This document shows, one piece after another, positions 11,113 through 23,640 of a DNA stretch of 64,000 nucleotides (position 1 is its first letter; each line of letters opens with the position of its first letter). The DNA lies in the NCBI GenBank assembly GCA_018524725.1, contig JAEUWP010000335.1, forward strand, positions 372,001 through 436,000, given 5' to 3'. The notes under the pieces were generated by a model. The model searched no databases. It worked only from the letters and a program-made list of their open reading frames with translations, and was not told where the DNA came from. The translations under genes and the position numbers were made by a program. The DNA comes from Podaxis mareebaensis (lineage: Eukaryota; Basidiomycota; Agaricomycetes; Agaricales; Agaricaceae).

Positions 11113-12582
11113 TCATGATGTTGATGCAGAGGCCATATCCATGCTTTCTGAAGTCACTAGGCGTTTTGCTTGCCGTTCGCTGGCTTTTCCCCGAAGAACG
11201 TTCTCAATGAAGTATTCACCAGCCTATTCTGTGGTCAGATGAGAGTATGCGCAAGTAAGGGTAACAGACCTTGTAACTGCTCCTAACCAGTGGTCCACTG
11301 GCAACATACAAGAAGCCCAAGTCTTCAGCAACCTGTTTCCACTTGTCGAATTCCGCTGGCTCGACATAGCGGTCGACTTTCATATGACGCTTCGTCGGGC
11401 GCATGTACTGTCCGAACGTCACAACATCAACGTTAATTTTGCGCAGTTCTGTTGTGGCGGAACAAAAGTTAGAGTCATTTTCAGTGGGACACGAGGATTC
11501 ACGCACCTTTCAGAGCAGCTAGAACCTGATCCTCTGTTTCACCCACACCCAACATTATGCTGGTCTTCGTTACGCGAACACCCTCCTTCTTGGCATGCGC
11601 TAAGACGCTCAGACTTTGCCGGAACGTAGCTCGGCGATCACGGACGTAGGGCGTCAGCTCCTCAACGGTTTCAATGTTGTGAGCATAGACGTCGAGACCT
11701 GATTTGGCGACAAGCGACACATGTTCGAGGTTGCCAGCGAAGTCACCTGTAAGGGCCTCCACAAGTATATGGGGGGCCCTGATCCAGTTAGGTACTAAGT
11801 CACGGCACCACCACGGAGAACTTACTTCTGCTTGATTTTGCGGATTGTTTCCGCGAAGTGTCGTGCACCACCGTCGGCGAGATCTATGGTACGACTATTT
11901 AATCACAATCAGGAAAGAGGTAATGGCACGTACCATCCCTATCCACGCTCGTGAGGACGATGTATCCCAAACCCCATCTGCTGATAGCTTCAGCGGTATT
12001 CTCTGGTTCATGGGGGTCCAGGGGAGGGGGAGTCCGAGAAGTCTTCACAGCACAGAAACGGCATCCTCGAGTGCATGTATCACCCATCAACTATAACGGC
12101 TCAGATCCGGAACTTGCTGGTAACATAGGCCTCAATGCGTACCATGATAGTGGCCGTTGCTTTGCTCCGATTCTCCGCCTCAGTTGCGCCAGAACTCCCG
12201 CCCCAACAATCGCCAATATTTGGACATCTAGCCTCTTCACAAACGGTGTGAAGTTTCAACCCACGAAGGTCTTTCTTAATCTTGGCGTAGGAACCACCTG
12301 CAGGGATGGATGTTTTCAGGAAGGAAGGCAATCTAGGTCTGGAACAATTGTCAGTCATGGAGCCACTTGGAAATTACGAGTTTAAGAAACGTACCCCTTT
12401 GTATTTCCAAGAACTACACGGTCGGGTACATCACCCGCAATGAAGTCGTCTAAACTTGGACCGTTTTCGAGCTCCTGGCTAAACTTCGAGCGAGAGGTCG
12501 AAGTTGAGGGCGTCGCTGCGGTCGCAAATGCACGAGTGTAGCGAGGAACGGTCCTTTGGATTGCGCGCACCGCAGACGACAT
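11113..12582 (-). CDS. LIP5: Lipoyl synthase, mitochondrial (radical SAM)
   Basis: Inserts two sulfurs into protein-bound octanoyl groups, making lipoate for PDH E2, OGDH E2 and the glycine cleavage H protein. It starts [20 protein letters not shown] (presequence). It has the auxiliary 4Fe4S cysteines in [18 protein letters not shown], the radical-SAM CxxxCxxC in [13 protein letters not shown], and then [30 protein letters not shown] and [11 protein letters not shown]. The C-terminal part has [31 protein letters not shown] and the RSSY motif ([18 protein letters not shown]). About six introns. Start 12582 and stop 11113-11115. It is divergent from CMC1, another mitochondrial gene. Confidence 0.95.
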
Positions 12583-12772
12583 CTCTAAATAAGTTCAAAA
12601 AATAGACACGAAACAGAGAGTTGTGGCATGTACCACATACACCGGGTCCCAAGGATAGTATTATTTGTGACTGGTCCAGGCTGTTTGGTTTTTTCGTCCG
12701 AAGTAAACACTGGACTTCAGAATCCCCGGTTTCCTGACTTGGTGAAATACAATATTTACCTTTCGCTGCCCA
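12583..12772. promoter_or_regulatory. Divergent promoter lipoyl synthase / CMC1
   Basis: 190 bases between the two inferred starts. Both genes serve mitochondrial function, so co-regulation is plausible. No TATA box or CACGTG seen. Confidence 0.5.
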
Positions 12773-13168
12773 ATGAATGCCCTCTCACGGCGGGAAGAAG
12801 AAACGCTGCTGAAGACCACGAAAGCTCGCGCGTTGAAGGAATGCGACCCGGTAGTTAGAGGTTCGATCCCAGGACTCAGGTTGTATTGAGTGCTCACGTT
12901 TGCTCTAGAATTTGCCCAATGTGCATCTGGCCGCACTGTGTCTGTAGCATGGGCGTGTAAAGACAAGCTAAAAGTTGTCCAGGATTGCATGATTCAATTG
13001 TGAGTGCGAAATTATGTGCCGAGGTGCACTTGACTGAACCAAAACCTTAATAGCACGGGGCCAGAGCCCATGGAGAGAGTACGAAAAGAATATTTGCGCC
13101 TGCGGAACCAGCAGCGAGAGGAGCAGCAGAAACAGCAGCAAGCCGCGGAGACGACACATCCATCTTAA
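12773..13168 (+). CDS. CMC1: COX assembly protein CMC1 (twin CX9C)
   Basis: Small intermembrane-space protein for cytochrome c oxidase assembly and copper delivery. Three exons give about 97 residues starting MNALSRREEETLLKTTKARA. The two CX9C motifs are complete: CDPVVREFAQC and CKDKLKVVQDC, each with exactly nine residues between cysteines, in the usual helix-turn-helix with SGRTVSVAWA between. The tail FTGPEPMERVRKEYLRLR is typical of the family, followed by a Gln-rich end. The first intron has a weak donor (GTTCGA) but is needed to reach the second exon in frame. ATG at 12773 is the first in-frame start; an extra upstream exon cannot be excluded. Confidence 0.9.
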
Positions 13169-13362
13169 TTGACTCGATTTCTCGCAGCTATTGCTTTCTC
13201 ATCCACCTGGGACGTTATGGGCACTCAATTGCAAGGGCTAATTCGTATGTTTCCTTTGAAGCCATGTATTCTCAAAGTCTATAAACATTACACTAGTATC
13301 AAAGCATACCAAGAAGAGGGCTGATTTTGGAGGTTATGAAGCGGGCTCGAAGGTATATTCAA

Positions 13363-14430
13363 TTATTTACTCTTGCCGTTCACGGCCAGCCATTGGGCCC
13401 GAGCTCCCAACAGGGAAGAAATCAAACTGGAAAACAAGATATCAGAAATGATTGTGTGTCAGGAATGGATGCGAAAACGCACCCCAAGATACCCAAAGCT
13501 CCCTCGCTGACGTTCAAGAGACCAGAGCCGGTGGCGGGTATCCAAACATCGCAAAGGTCGATAATGAATTGTTGACGGGTAGCCGCGCGAGCACTTTTTA
13601 GAAGTGAGTATTTCGGGCAGTAATGGTCCAACCATATATAACTTACGCTGCAATGGCACTCAACTTGGTCTCACGAGCGGCTTCCTCACCAAGATCCTTC
13701 TCACCCCATGGTGCTGAGCCCTGCAACCTTCTCTCTTCCTTGTTCAGCCTTGCAGTCTAAACCATGGTTAGGGAGATGAATGGGAACGGAGGGTCATATG
13801 GCTTGCCTTGATGACTCCATTGATGATGCTGAAGACAATACCAGTGAACCAGAATTGGAAGGACCGCTTGGCGACCCGTTGAGCAGTCTGAGGGTCCAGC
13901 TTGATGAATTTAATAGTATTGGCCTAGACCGAGATGAGCTTGCTGGCCATAGATGTTTGATGAGGAATAAGTAGGCATACCCAAACCAGAACATCATAAG
14001 AAAGGTATCCAAAATAGCCAATTTGTCTTGCAACCGTTGTAATGGTTTCTGCGAGCGGTCCAGGTGCGAGACCAGCCTTCAAGGCGGCTTGAAGATGCTC
14101 CATCGGCTTGCCGAGACGCATTACTGTCCAAGATGTTAAACTCTACATTTGATTGGAATACGGGCCTACGCACATTTCCTAGCGGTCCCAAGGTGTGTTT
14201 TGAGGTTTGCCCATCGAGCGGCCTCTTCCTTGTTGCCTTTATTTAACAGGTACCAAGCATAGAAACGTGCAAAGTATTGGAGGGCACGGTAGGCCTGCGA
14301 TATGTGAGAACGACATTGGTCGAAGGAATTAGGGGTAATATACCTTGTCTCGGCCCAATGTGGTGCCTCCGTACTTCAAGCTCTGGGAGACGGCGGGGTG
14401 AAAGACGACTTGTGAAGCAATGGTGGCCAT
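13363..14430 (-). CDS. PEX11: Peroxin 11, peroxisome membrane elongation factor
   Basis: Membrane-remodelling protein that promotes peroxisome elongation and division. Exon 1 encodes MATIASQVVFHPAVSQSLKY and GGTTLGRDK, exon 2 AYRALQYFARFYAWYLLNKG. Later exons give KPMEHLQAALKAG, ARQIGYFGYLSYDVLVW and FQFWFTGIVFSIINGVIK, then a C-terminal hydrophobic helix region (FIIDLCDVWIPATGSGLLNV, LISSLLGARAQWLAVNGKSK). Amphipathic N-terminal helices, a conserved GYF(G/A)YL segment and a hydrophobic C-terminus fit Pex11. About 250 residues, matching the family. Stop at 13363-13365, start at 14428-14430; six introns or so. Confidence 0.9.
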
Positions 14431-15093
14431 TGTCGATGTGGGCGTAATGGATACGTCGGTGTGCAGCGGAGGTAAGAGAGACTGGTTTTATCTCCACCAC
14501 ACACCACCGAATACCCGAATAACACGTGATTATGGGCTTGCATGCCAGGAATAGGCCAAAAAGGTGTCTTGTTTGCAGGCAGCCCAAAGATGGCTGCGTA
14601 CACATGTGCAGTCGCAGATATTATGGGATGCGTTAGTGGTGCATTCCCAGCATTGTCGGAGTCCACGTAGAAACATATGCATCCGTTTTTCGGGAGGAGA
14701 GCATCAGCACACGGGAGAGGGATATTTGTATTACATACGAGGACATCACCCTGTTCGACTGATAAGGTATTGATTCAGTAATTCCGCCCCCGAAGCACAT
14801 AAAGGCGCGTCCGGGTTTTTTGATATGACGAGGTCAAGGTTGTATATGAGCACCGCCCAACGCTCGTTCTGACAGGAGTCTGTGACCTTCCCGATGCTAT
14901 TCCTGAGTACCCCTGGTGTCAATATTCGACGGGAGAAATCGGACGGCAAACGCCGTTTTAGGGATGAGAGAGGTCGTTGATGGGATTCTGCTCCCCCCAG
15001 TTGACCTTCGCACCTTAGAGTTGGTGTAGACACTTGCCCGCTTCTTCTCCTCTGCGTCCCTGTTCTTGTTGTGACATATCTCGTGGTGCATCC
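14431..15093. promoter_or_regulatory. Divergent intergenic region PEX11 / fumarase
   Basis: 663 bases between start codons. CACGTG at 14523-14528 lies 93 bases before the PEX11 ATG. ORFs here on the minus strand lack homology I can recognise and overlap the PEX11 start, so I treat the interval as non-coding. Confidence 0.5.
14523..14528. promoter_or_regulatory. CACGTG E-box upstream of PEX11
   Basis: Context ACACGTGATT, nearly the same flanks as the GT8 site. 93 bases from the PEX11 ATG. Confidence 0.45.
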
Positions 15094-17280
15094 ATGTATA
15101 CCACCGCTGCTCTCCGCATTCCCCGCCAAGTAAGAATCACAAGCCCCCATCCCTTCTATCTCACGTGATACTAATGGGTGCAGGTGCTCTATTCTTCCAG
15201 GAGGCCTGGGGTCTCGAGGCAGAGATTCTTCTCATCCTCCATTTCTCTCATGGTGAGTCGAATAGGGTCGCTGGAAGTGGTTCGGGTCGTTGACTGTCTG
15301 AAGCAGAGCTCGCAAAAGTATCGTGTGGAACGCGACACCTTTGGGGACCTTCAGGTCCCGGCTGATCGCTATTGGGGTGCACAGACACAGAGGTGAAGAG
15401 CATGAGTGCACTGGACGACTAACGAGTGCGTAGTAACTTCACATTCAACCAGGTCTCTCCAAAACTTCGATATTGGCGGCCCGACCGAGCGCTTACCTTT
15501 GCCTCTCATCAAAGCCTTCGGTATCATCAAGAAGGCTGCGGCTATCGTAAACACTGGGTATGGAATGGACCCCAAGATTGGCGAGGCTATCCAGAAGGCC
15601 GCTGATGACGTGAGGAGGTGTTCGTCACGCTTAGAATGCATTTCATTGATTATCCTCTTCTTTAGGTCATTTCTGGGAAGTTGGTCGACCATTTCCCCTT
15701 GGTGGTATTCCAAACTGGCAGTGGTACCCAGAGCAACATGAATGCTAATGAGGTAAGCATGGTTCCGGATGTGAAGCGAGAAGACAATTCAACCATCAAT
15801 TGAAGGTGATCTCGAATCGTGCTATTGAGATCCTTGGTGGCGAGCTTGGCTCCAAAAAGCCCGTCCACCCCAACGACCACGTCAACAAGAGTCAGAGCAG
15901 CAATGACACGTGCGTTCTTATCGCCTTCTACCTGAAGTGTGAGCTCATTTGTTTGCAGCTTCCCAACCGCAATGCATATTGCCGCCGTCACGGAAATTCA
16001 TCACAATTTGGTTCCTGCTCTGACAGAATTGCGCGATGCCCTTGACGAGAAGGCTAAGGCCTTCGACAAGATTATTAAGATTGGTCGTACCCATTTGCAG
16101 GTATGTTATGATATACCATACCCCACAATTCGGCAATGACATCATCGGACATCAGGACGCTACACCCTTGACTCTCGGCCAGGAGTTTAGCGGCTATGTG
16201 CAACAACTCACCAACGGCATCGACCGGGTCAAGGATGTCCTCCCTCGATTGAGTCTTTTGGCGCAAGGTGGCACCGCTGTTGGAACGGTTTGCAGAGTCT
16301 TAGTGGATCTTTACATCCGCTTTCTAACTCCTTGCGTCACAGGGTCTGAATACCAAAAAAGGATTTGATGTCAAGTTTGCTTCGGAGGTTTCCAAGCTTA
16401 CTGGACTTGAATTCAAGACTGCCCCGAACAAGGTAAGTCTCTCTCGGAAGCAATGTAGAGTGCGAACCAACGACTCTTACCGCCTTCTAGTTTGAAGCCT
16501 TGGCGGCCCATGATGCTCTTGTTGAGGCGCATGGTGCTTTGAATGTGATCGCGTGTTCGCTGATGAAGATCGCCAACGACATTCGCTATTTGGCATCCGG
16601 ACCGCGGTGTGGTCTAGGCGAGTTGAGTCTACCTGAGAATGAGCCCGGTAGCAGCATCATGCCTGGAAAAGTTAACCCCACACAATGTGAGGCGTTGACC
16701 ATGGTAGCCGCACAGGTGATGGGGAACCAGACCACTGTCAGTGTTGCTGGAGCAAGTGGTCAATTTGAGGTTGGTATATCTTTTCAGAGCTGCTGTGTCA
16801 TCAGGCGACTAATTAATTTTTGACGCACCAGCTTAATGTGTTCAAGCCCGTGATCATTAAAAATGTGCTGCAGAGCATCCGTCTGATCAGTGACGGTGAG
16901 GTGACAGCTGGAATATTATGTGGGAAGCATGCTGATTTGATGATTTATAACCAGGCGCACGGTCGTTCACGAAGAACTGTGTTGTGGGCATCGAGGCGAA
17001 CGAGAAGCGCATCAATTCACTGTTGAACGAGTCGTTGATGTTGGCCACGATTCTGAATAGCCACCTTGGATATGACAGTGAGTGCGATGCCCAAAGTGGA
17101 TGAGTCAGGGCTGATACGGATGTTTGCGTAGATGTTGCCAAGTGTGCAAAGAAGGCGCATAAAGAGGGGACGACGCTGAAGGAGGCAACAGTGGCATTGG
17201 GATTCCTGACACCGGAGGAGTTTGACGAGAAAGTGCGGCCAGAGCTGATGTTGTACCCGGATGAGGCACAGAGAGAGTAG
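15094..17280 (+). CDS. FUM1: Fumarate hydratase, class II
   Basis: Converts fumarate to malate in the TCA cycle. N-terminus [20 protein letters not shown] is a mitochondrial presequence. The mature part starts [20 protein letters not shown] and shows [60 protein letters not shown] and the superfamily signature [17 protein letters not shown] with its catalytic Ser in the SS loop. The C-terminus includes [16 protein letters not shown] and [17 protein letters not shown]. About eleven introns of 45-70 bases. Start ATG 15094, stop 17278-17280. A single gene may supply cytosolic and mitochondrial forms, as in other fungi (inference). Confidence 0.96.
15162..15167. promoter_or_regulatory. CACGTG in first intron of fumarase
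   Basis: Context TCACGTGATA, 68 bases downstream of the ATG within intron 1. Same flank pattern as promoter copies; may be chance. Confidence 0.3.
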
Positions 17281-17606
17281 AGTAGCGGTATCAGAATGTA
17301 TAATTGCGGAAGGGTTGCCATAACGGGGAGAGACGAGCGAGAGAAAGTAAAATTCGTGAAAGATCAGAGCTGGGGCGAGTGTATCGCCTCTTACCCTGAC
17401 GAGTGACTTGTCACTTGGTCTGAGAGACAAACCATTGTTCTGCCACGCAGCCCTCCTGCAAACAATCCCTGGCTCTGTCCCAGACTCAACGCCAGCCCAC
17501 CTTCCATTTTCGTCACAGCCCTCTTCCCGTCGAGGCGCCTGTCCCGCTGCTGTCGTGGCTCGCTCAGCATCCCACGAGGCTCACTACTTCTTCTCCTCCT
17601 CTCTCC
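17281..17606. other. Intergenic region fumarase / INO80
   Basis: 326 bases. The last 90 bases before the INO80 ATG are strongly C/T-rich, a common leader feature in filamentous fungi. Nothing else seen. Confidence 0.45.
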
Positions 17607-20600
17607 ATGTCCCTCTCTCGCATCCTCAACGACGATCCCCTCCCTCTTCACAACTCTCGCATCCCTAAAACCCCTTTATCAACCAACCCCTCCCCAGAAC
17701 CCTCTTTCGACAACGATCATCCCCGTCACCAACAGGACCATCTCCTTCCTTCTTCCTCGCGCTATCGCTCCTCTGCCTTATACCCTCCGGACGACTCAAC
17801 CTCTCCACGAACCTTCCATCCCCAGCCAGGGACGTTCCAACCATCAACCCGTGATTGGGATTCGTACTCGGGTGAATGGCCTCACGAACAAGGCCCTGCC
17901 AGTCACGGGAATTCCCTCTATCACGACCAACAACCATCCCGATACATGTCTCCAGACCCTCCCCGCCCATCTGTCCCCGCTCGTGACCCGGAACCAGAGA
18001 CGCTCAGCCGCAAGCGCAGGAAAAATACGAATGATGACTCTTCATATACTTCCGCTGCTCCCCGACGCGTAAGTCGTCTTGTTTCAACTCTAGGCCCACC
18101 AAGTGCTTACTCATTTTCATTCTCCAGGGTCCTCCGCGCAAAAGCTCCAAGCGTGCAAAGCAGATGCGAACTTCACCTGGTCCCGATCCAAACTCAAACC
18201 ACTATGACGTACAACCTCAACCTGCTGACGAGGACCGCCGCATCGTCTCTTCTGACCTCGAGGACTGTGAGGATCTTTGGAAGTCCGAGCTAGACGAATA
18301 CGCTATCTATACAAAGAAACGCCAACAGCAGATAGAGAAATGGTTTGAAGCGAGTGTCATTGTGCGTTTCCAAATTTGTTTTTGTTCTCGAGCTCATCTC
18401 ATGAAAATATACAGGAACAAAATGCTATGGCTGCACAGCGTCTGTCGCACCACTATGCTGGTCGGATTGCCAGCATTCCTCTGCCTCCACCCTCGCCTCC
18501 ACCCAAAATTCGCATTACACCGACCATAGACGCTCGTGAGGATATGTCACCGCTCGAGAATGGCCGGGACCATGACGAACAAGGTCGTCTCAGGGAGGAA
18601 CGACGGCGCCGATTAGATGCTGAAGATGCTGCTCTTGAGCTCGAGCGGTCCATATATGAGGATGCTGGTCAGGTCTTTGAAGATTCATTGTCAGCATCAG
18701 GCAAAGGCAAAGGCAAGGCAAAGGAAGCGATCAAGCGCCCTATACCGCCTGCAGAGTCCGATTCTGGAAGTGAATTGGAAATTCCCAGAAAGAGCGACTC
18801 TGGTGGACCTGCGCACAAGAAGCGCAAGATTGACAAAGATGCCGCAAGTGTTGCTGACGACTTTGAGAAGTCCATGGTCGATCCTCCTCTAACACTTAAA
18901 GTTCCGGGGTCCAAACCAAAGGGCAAGGGCAAACAAACACGGGAGCCCACGCCAGAGAGCGTTTCCGCAACGCCAAAACATGGACGCAAGAAGCCTAGTG
19001 TAAAGAAGAAGCTTGGCCTTGCTCCCGAACTTGAAGCAGAAATTGCTTCGCACCCCCCTTCTGTCGCCGGAGATGTCACCCCAGCCTATTCTCGTCCTGT
19101 GTCACCCGCACCAACCATATCATCTGTTGTGTACGAACTCGATGAGCCCATTCCACCGCTGAGGAAGGCAAAGAAGGTGGACGATGCCTCCATGATGAAG
19201 CGCGTAAAATCGCTCGAGGAAGCTCAGCGGAAGGTCTGGACCAACATTGCGAAGCGCGATGTTGCCAAGGTGAGTTGACCATTATTGATTGTCTGCCGAG
19301 TTATTCATAGCTTCCAGGTCTATCGCTACATGCTTTCGGGATATCAAGCTCGACAAGCACAATTGGAGCGTACTGCTCGAACTGCATCCATACAGGCTCG
19401 CAAGCCGTACAACAAGAACCCGAAAGCGCAAAAAGACATCCAGACCAAGGCCAAGCGCCTCATGCGTGAAATGCAGGTGCTATGGAAAAAGAATGAGAAG
19501 GAGGAGCGTGACGTTCGGAAGCGTGAGCAGAAGGAAGCTATGGATCGGTTGAAGATCGAGGAGGAGAAGCGTGAAGCTGCTAGACAAGCTCGTAAACTCG
19601 AATTCTTGATCAGTCAGACCGAACTTTACAGTCACTTCGTGGGCAGCAAATTGAAAAGTGAGTACTGCAATATTGTTTTCATTCATCTGCTAATGTATAT
19701 CCCCGCCAGCCATGGAGATCGAGGGTGATGGTGAACAAATGCCAATCCCTGCTGGTGCAGAGCTTCCTGATGGCGGTAGTGACATGACCCGCCTTCCAGA
19801 GATCAACTTCGATGACGGTGCGTTAGCTTGATATTCCATCTCCTCTTGTGTCTTAATGTTTTCCCTAGAGGACCAAACAAACCTTCATCGCCATGCCCGG
19901 GCAAATGCTCAGGAGGCCATTGCTCTTGCCAGGGCTCGTGCTTTGGAATTCGACAATCAAGCAGCTTTGGATAGAAAGACTAGCGCGGCCTTGGAACTCG
20001 CAAAAGGCCAAGCCCATTTGCGAGATGAGCCAGAAACCGTGGAGGGTGCATCTGGACCCTCATCTGTCCCTCTCGATCGTGAGTCCTTCACGTTGGTATC
20101 ACACTGCATAGCGTACCGTTATCTTACGTGTTTCCCTTCAGTGGACTCCGACGAGCTCAATTTCCAGAACCCGACGTCTCTGAGTAACAATCTCACGATC
20201 GGACAACCCAAGATGCTGATGGCGCAATTGAAGGAGTATCAGTTGAAGGGTTTGAATTGGTTGGCGACCTTGTACGAGCAGGGTATCAACGGTATCCTCG
20301 CTGATGAAATGGGTCTTGGAAAGGTGTGTTTCTTTTTTTGGGTTCTAGGAGTTCGCGTGATATTGACATGTTGCGCAGACTGTGCAGTCGATATCGTTGC
20401 TTGCTTACCTTGCTGAAACACATGATATCTGGGGTCCCTTCCTCGTTGTTGCCCCTGCTTCAACCTTGCATAACTGGCAACAGGAGATCACGCGCTTCGT
20501 GCCCAGGTTGAAGGCGCTCCCATATTGGGGCAATGTCAAAGATCGTATGACACTGCGAAAGTTCTGGAGCAAGAAGGAGATCAGCTACAACCAGGATGCT

Positions 20601-23156
20601 CCTTTCCATGTCTTGATTACAAGTTACCAGCTGGTACGTACGGTTGCCAGATGCGCGGCCCAAGTTTTATTAATCCTCGCACAGGTCACTCAGGATCAAC
20701 AATACTTCCAAAGAGTCAAATGGCAGTATATGATTCTTGATGAGGCTCAGAACATTAAGAACTCCTCTAGCGTGCGATGGAAAACCCTACTCGGATTCCA
20801 CTGTAGAAATCGTCTCCTCTTGACTGGTACTCCTATTCAGAACTCCATGCAAGGTGAGATAATTTACCGCTGATGACAACGTCAAACTTACTCACCGTAC
20901 TGTCAGAACTTTGGGCATTACTGCATTTCATTATGCCAAGTTTGTTCGATTCTCATGATGAATTCAATGAGTGGTTCTCCAAGGACATTGAGAACGCAGC
21001 GGAGAACAAGGGAAGCAAGCTTAATGAGCACCAGTTACGGAGATTACACATGATCCTCAAACCTTTCATGCTTCGGCGTGTCAAGCGGCATGTGCAGAAT
21101 GAACTGAGCGAGAAGGTGAGAACAATTCATTGTCAATCCCCAGTCAAACTAACGCCTCAATAGATTGAAAAAGACATCTACGTCGACCTCAGTGCCCGTC
21201 AACGCGCTCTTTATTCTGCTTTACTCGCCAACGTCTCTATTACAGACCTTCTCGAGAAAGCGAACAACATTGGTGATGCGGATTCCGCTCGCTCACTCAT
21301 GAACTTGGTTATGCAGTTCCGCAAGGTCTGCAACCATCCGGAGCTATTTGAACGCGCTGATGTGGTCGCTCCTTATTCATTTGCTCAGTTTGGCCGCTCT
21401 GGAAATCTCGCAAGAGAGGGAGACTTTGTGGACCTTCCCTACTCCGTTCGGAATCCAATTCAAGTGACGGTTCCGGAACTCTTTTATCAGGATGGTGGTT
21501 TCCTCGACGTGCCTTGCGAAGCTGCTGAATCGAAGAACACGAGCGTCATCAACAAACTATGTAATATTTGGTCAACGGATTGGATCCATAGTTCGATTTA
21601 TGACACAGGCAAGTCGCCATTCACCGCATTCATTGCATATGTAATCTTACATTCGCTTGTATGAGCAGACAGTTCCTCCTTTTCTTTTTTGCGTTTTCTT
21701 GATATGTCTCCTGCCGAAGCCCATTCGTTACATACATCGCCACTCATCAAGAGAGGCTTACGCACCATGGAGGAAGAAACTCTCCTTCGCGAAGTCGCCT
21801 CATATGCACTAGACTCCGATTTCGCCGCTTACACTGGACGAGACTATCGCATATTGGATCGACCACTAATGCTTTATTTCGACAAAGCCGAAGGCTTCCC
21901 CCAGTTGCACGAGATAACGATCACTAGTTGGAATGAGACATGTCTGTCTCGAGCCGCAATGCAGTGGTTTGTGCCACCTGTTATTGCACCACCTATTACT
22001 ATGTACTGCTCGGATCGCTCCTTCCTAGAACGACAAGAACACCTGCTAGAAGGTCCTTTAGAAACATTCGCATTCTATGGTCTGCCCGCTCGTTACCGCG
22101 ACTCGGAAGAGGCTTGTGCAATTTATCGGCACCTTGTTCCTGCTCTTCCTCCCATTGGGCTGGTGGGTACGTCGCCACGGAATCTGGTCCCCGGACCAAA
22201 GATGCAGGTCCCAGAAGCCAAACGTCTTATCTATGATTCTGCGAAATTGGCTCGTCTTGATTCGTTGCTGCATGAACTCAAGGAGGGTGGCCACCGTGTT
22301 TTGGTGTACTTCCAGATGACAAGGATGATGGATTTGATGGAGGAATATTTGATTTATCGCCAATACAAGTATCTACGCTTGGATGGTTCATCCAAGCTAG
22401 AGGACCGCCGCGACATGGTCATCGATTGGCAGACGAGGTGGGCAGATTCCATTGAGTGCTACATTTCAGGTGACTTACTTGCATTTAAAAAAGACCGGAC
22501 ATCTTCGTATTCCTGCTCAGTACACGCGCAGGAGGTCTAGGCATCAACTTAACGGCTGCCGATACTGTCGTCTTCTATGACCACGACTGGAATCCCTCCA
22601 ACGATGCTCAAGCTATGGACCGCGCTCATCGCCTTGGACAAACAAGACAAGTCACGGTTTATCGCTTGATCACCAAGGGGACCATTGATGAACGTATCGT
22701 CCAGCTCGCACGAGTCAAGAAAGACGTGAGTAGAATATACATGATTCACTTGTCGTTCCGAGTTTGACCCTTCTCGAATAGGTTCAAGATATTGTCGTGG
22801 GCAACAAAACCTTCCAAGATATGGCGAAGCCAAGCGAAATTGTTCAACTGCTTCTCAATGACGAACAACTCGCCAATCTTGATACCAAAAACTTGCCCTC
22901 CAATCAAATGAACGCCAAAGCCGCGGATGGTACCGTTCGAGACCTATGGAATGAGGAGGGTGATGATTTCTTCGGTCATTCGGGTCCAGCCAACTTGGTT
23001 GAGCCAAATGACGAGGATTCTGGGACCATGGCTGCTCAGAGTACGAAGGGAAAGAGGCGGAAAGCAGGCGCTGGTACTGGTCGGGGCCGCAGGCCCGGAC
23101 CCAAAAAGAAGGACGCAGCCCTGACGGCTACCGACGAGGTAGCTTCTAATCCATGA
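17607..23156 (+). CDS. INO80: INO80 chromatin-remodelling ATPase
   Basis: Catalytic subunit of the INO80 nucleosome-sliding complex (transcription, replication, DNA repair). The N-terminal 550 or so residues are disordered and rich in Ser/Pro and Lys/Arg. The DBINO domain follows ([40 protein letters not shown]). The SNF2 ATPase has motif [25 protein letters not shown] in [20 protein letters not shown], and [21 protein letters not shown] long insertion between the RecA lobes ([14 protein letters not shown] onwards) is the INO80 hallmark. Lobe 2 ends with [20 protein letters not shown] and [20 protein letters not shown]. The tail is basic ([20 protein letters not shown]). Start ATG 17607, stop 23154-23156, about 14 introns. 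Confidence 0.95.
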
Positions 23157-23640
23157 ACATTTTATGGGCTCAATATTGTTTAGTGGGTTTGTAGATCTAT
23201 CGTCTTATAGTAAATTTGTATAATAGGCCCTTCCCCTCCCCCGTCTCTATGGATATTTATGTGGATCGTTTTCTAGATGTGTCTTTTCTTACAATGCATA
23301 ATGCGATGTTCATCTTGGGCTATGTGCAATTTTGAGCCAATCAGGTTTTTATGTGTGGGAACGAATGGACACTGGTCGCCAAGATTAGAAAGGTGATGTG
23401 GATTTCGGGCTTGAGGATCTTCATGTCGCGTCAGTACGTGTTTTGTAAATCTCATGCTAATCACTCCCACTACCTTTACTCCGTACCCCTACCATCCGAG
23501 CAAAATTTTTGAAGATCCGATAACCTCGCCCCAAAACCGAAAACTACCCTGCCAATCACGAACCACAACAAAAACATAACCTCGTGAATCGCGCTTTTGA
23601 CGAAATTGATTGCACCTAGTCCTTGCAACCGCACTCAGGA
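23157..23640. other. Intergenic region INO80 / DHX29-like
   Basis: 484 bases: AT-richer 3' flank of INO80, then the promoter of the helicase gene. No TATA box or repeat recognised. Confidence 0.4.

Noticed and set aside
12850..12885. tRNA T-arm-like string GGTTCGATCCCAGG
   Set aside because: It lies at the start of CMC1 intron 1; there is no D arm, anticodon arm or acceptor pairing around it.
14376..14666. Minus-strand 96-codon frame before PEX11
   Set aside because: It overlaps the PEX11 first exon in another frame and shows no family; likely promoter sequence.
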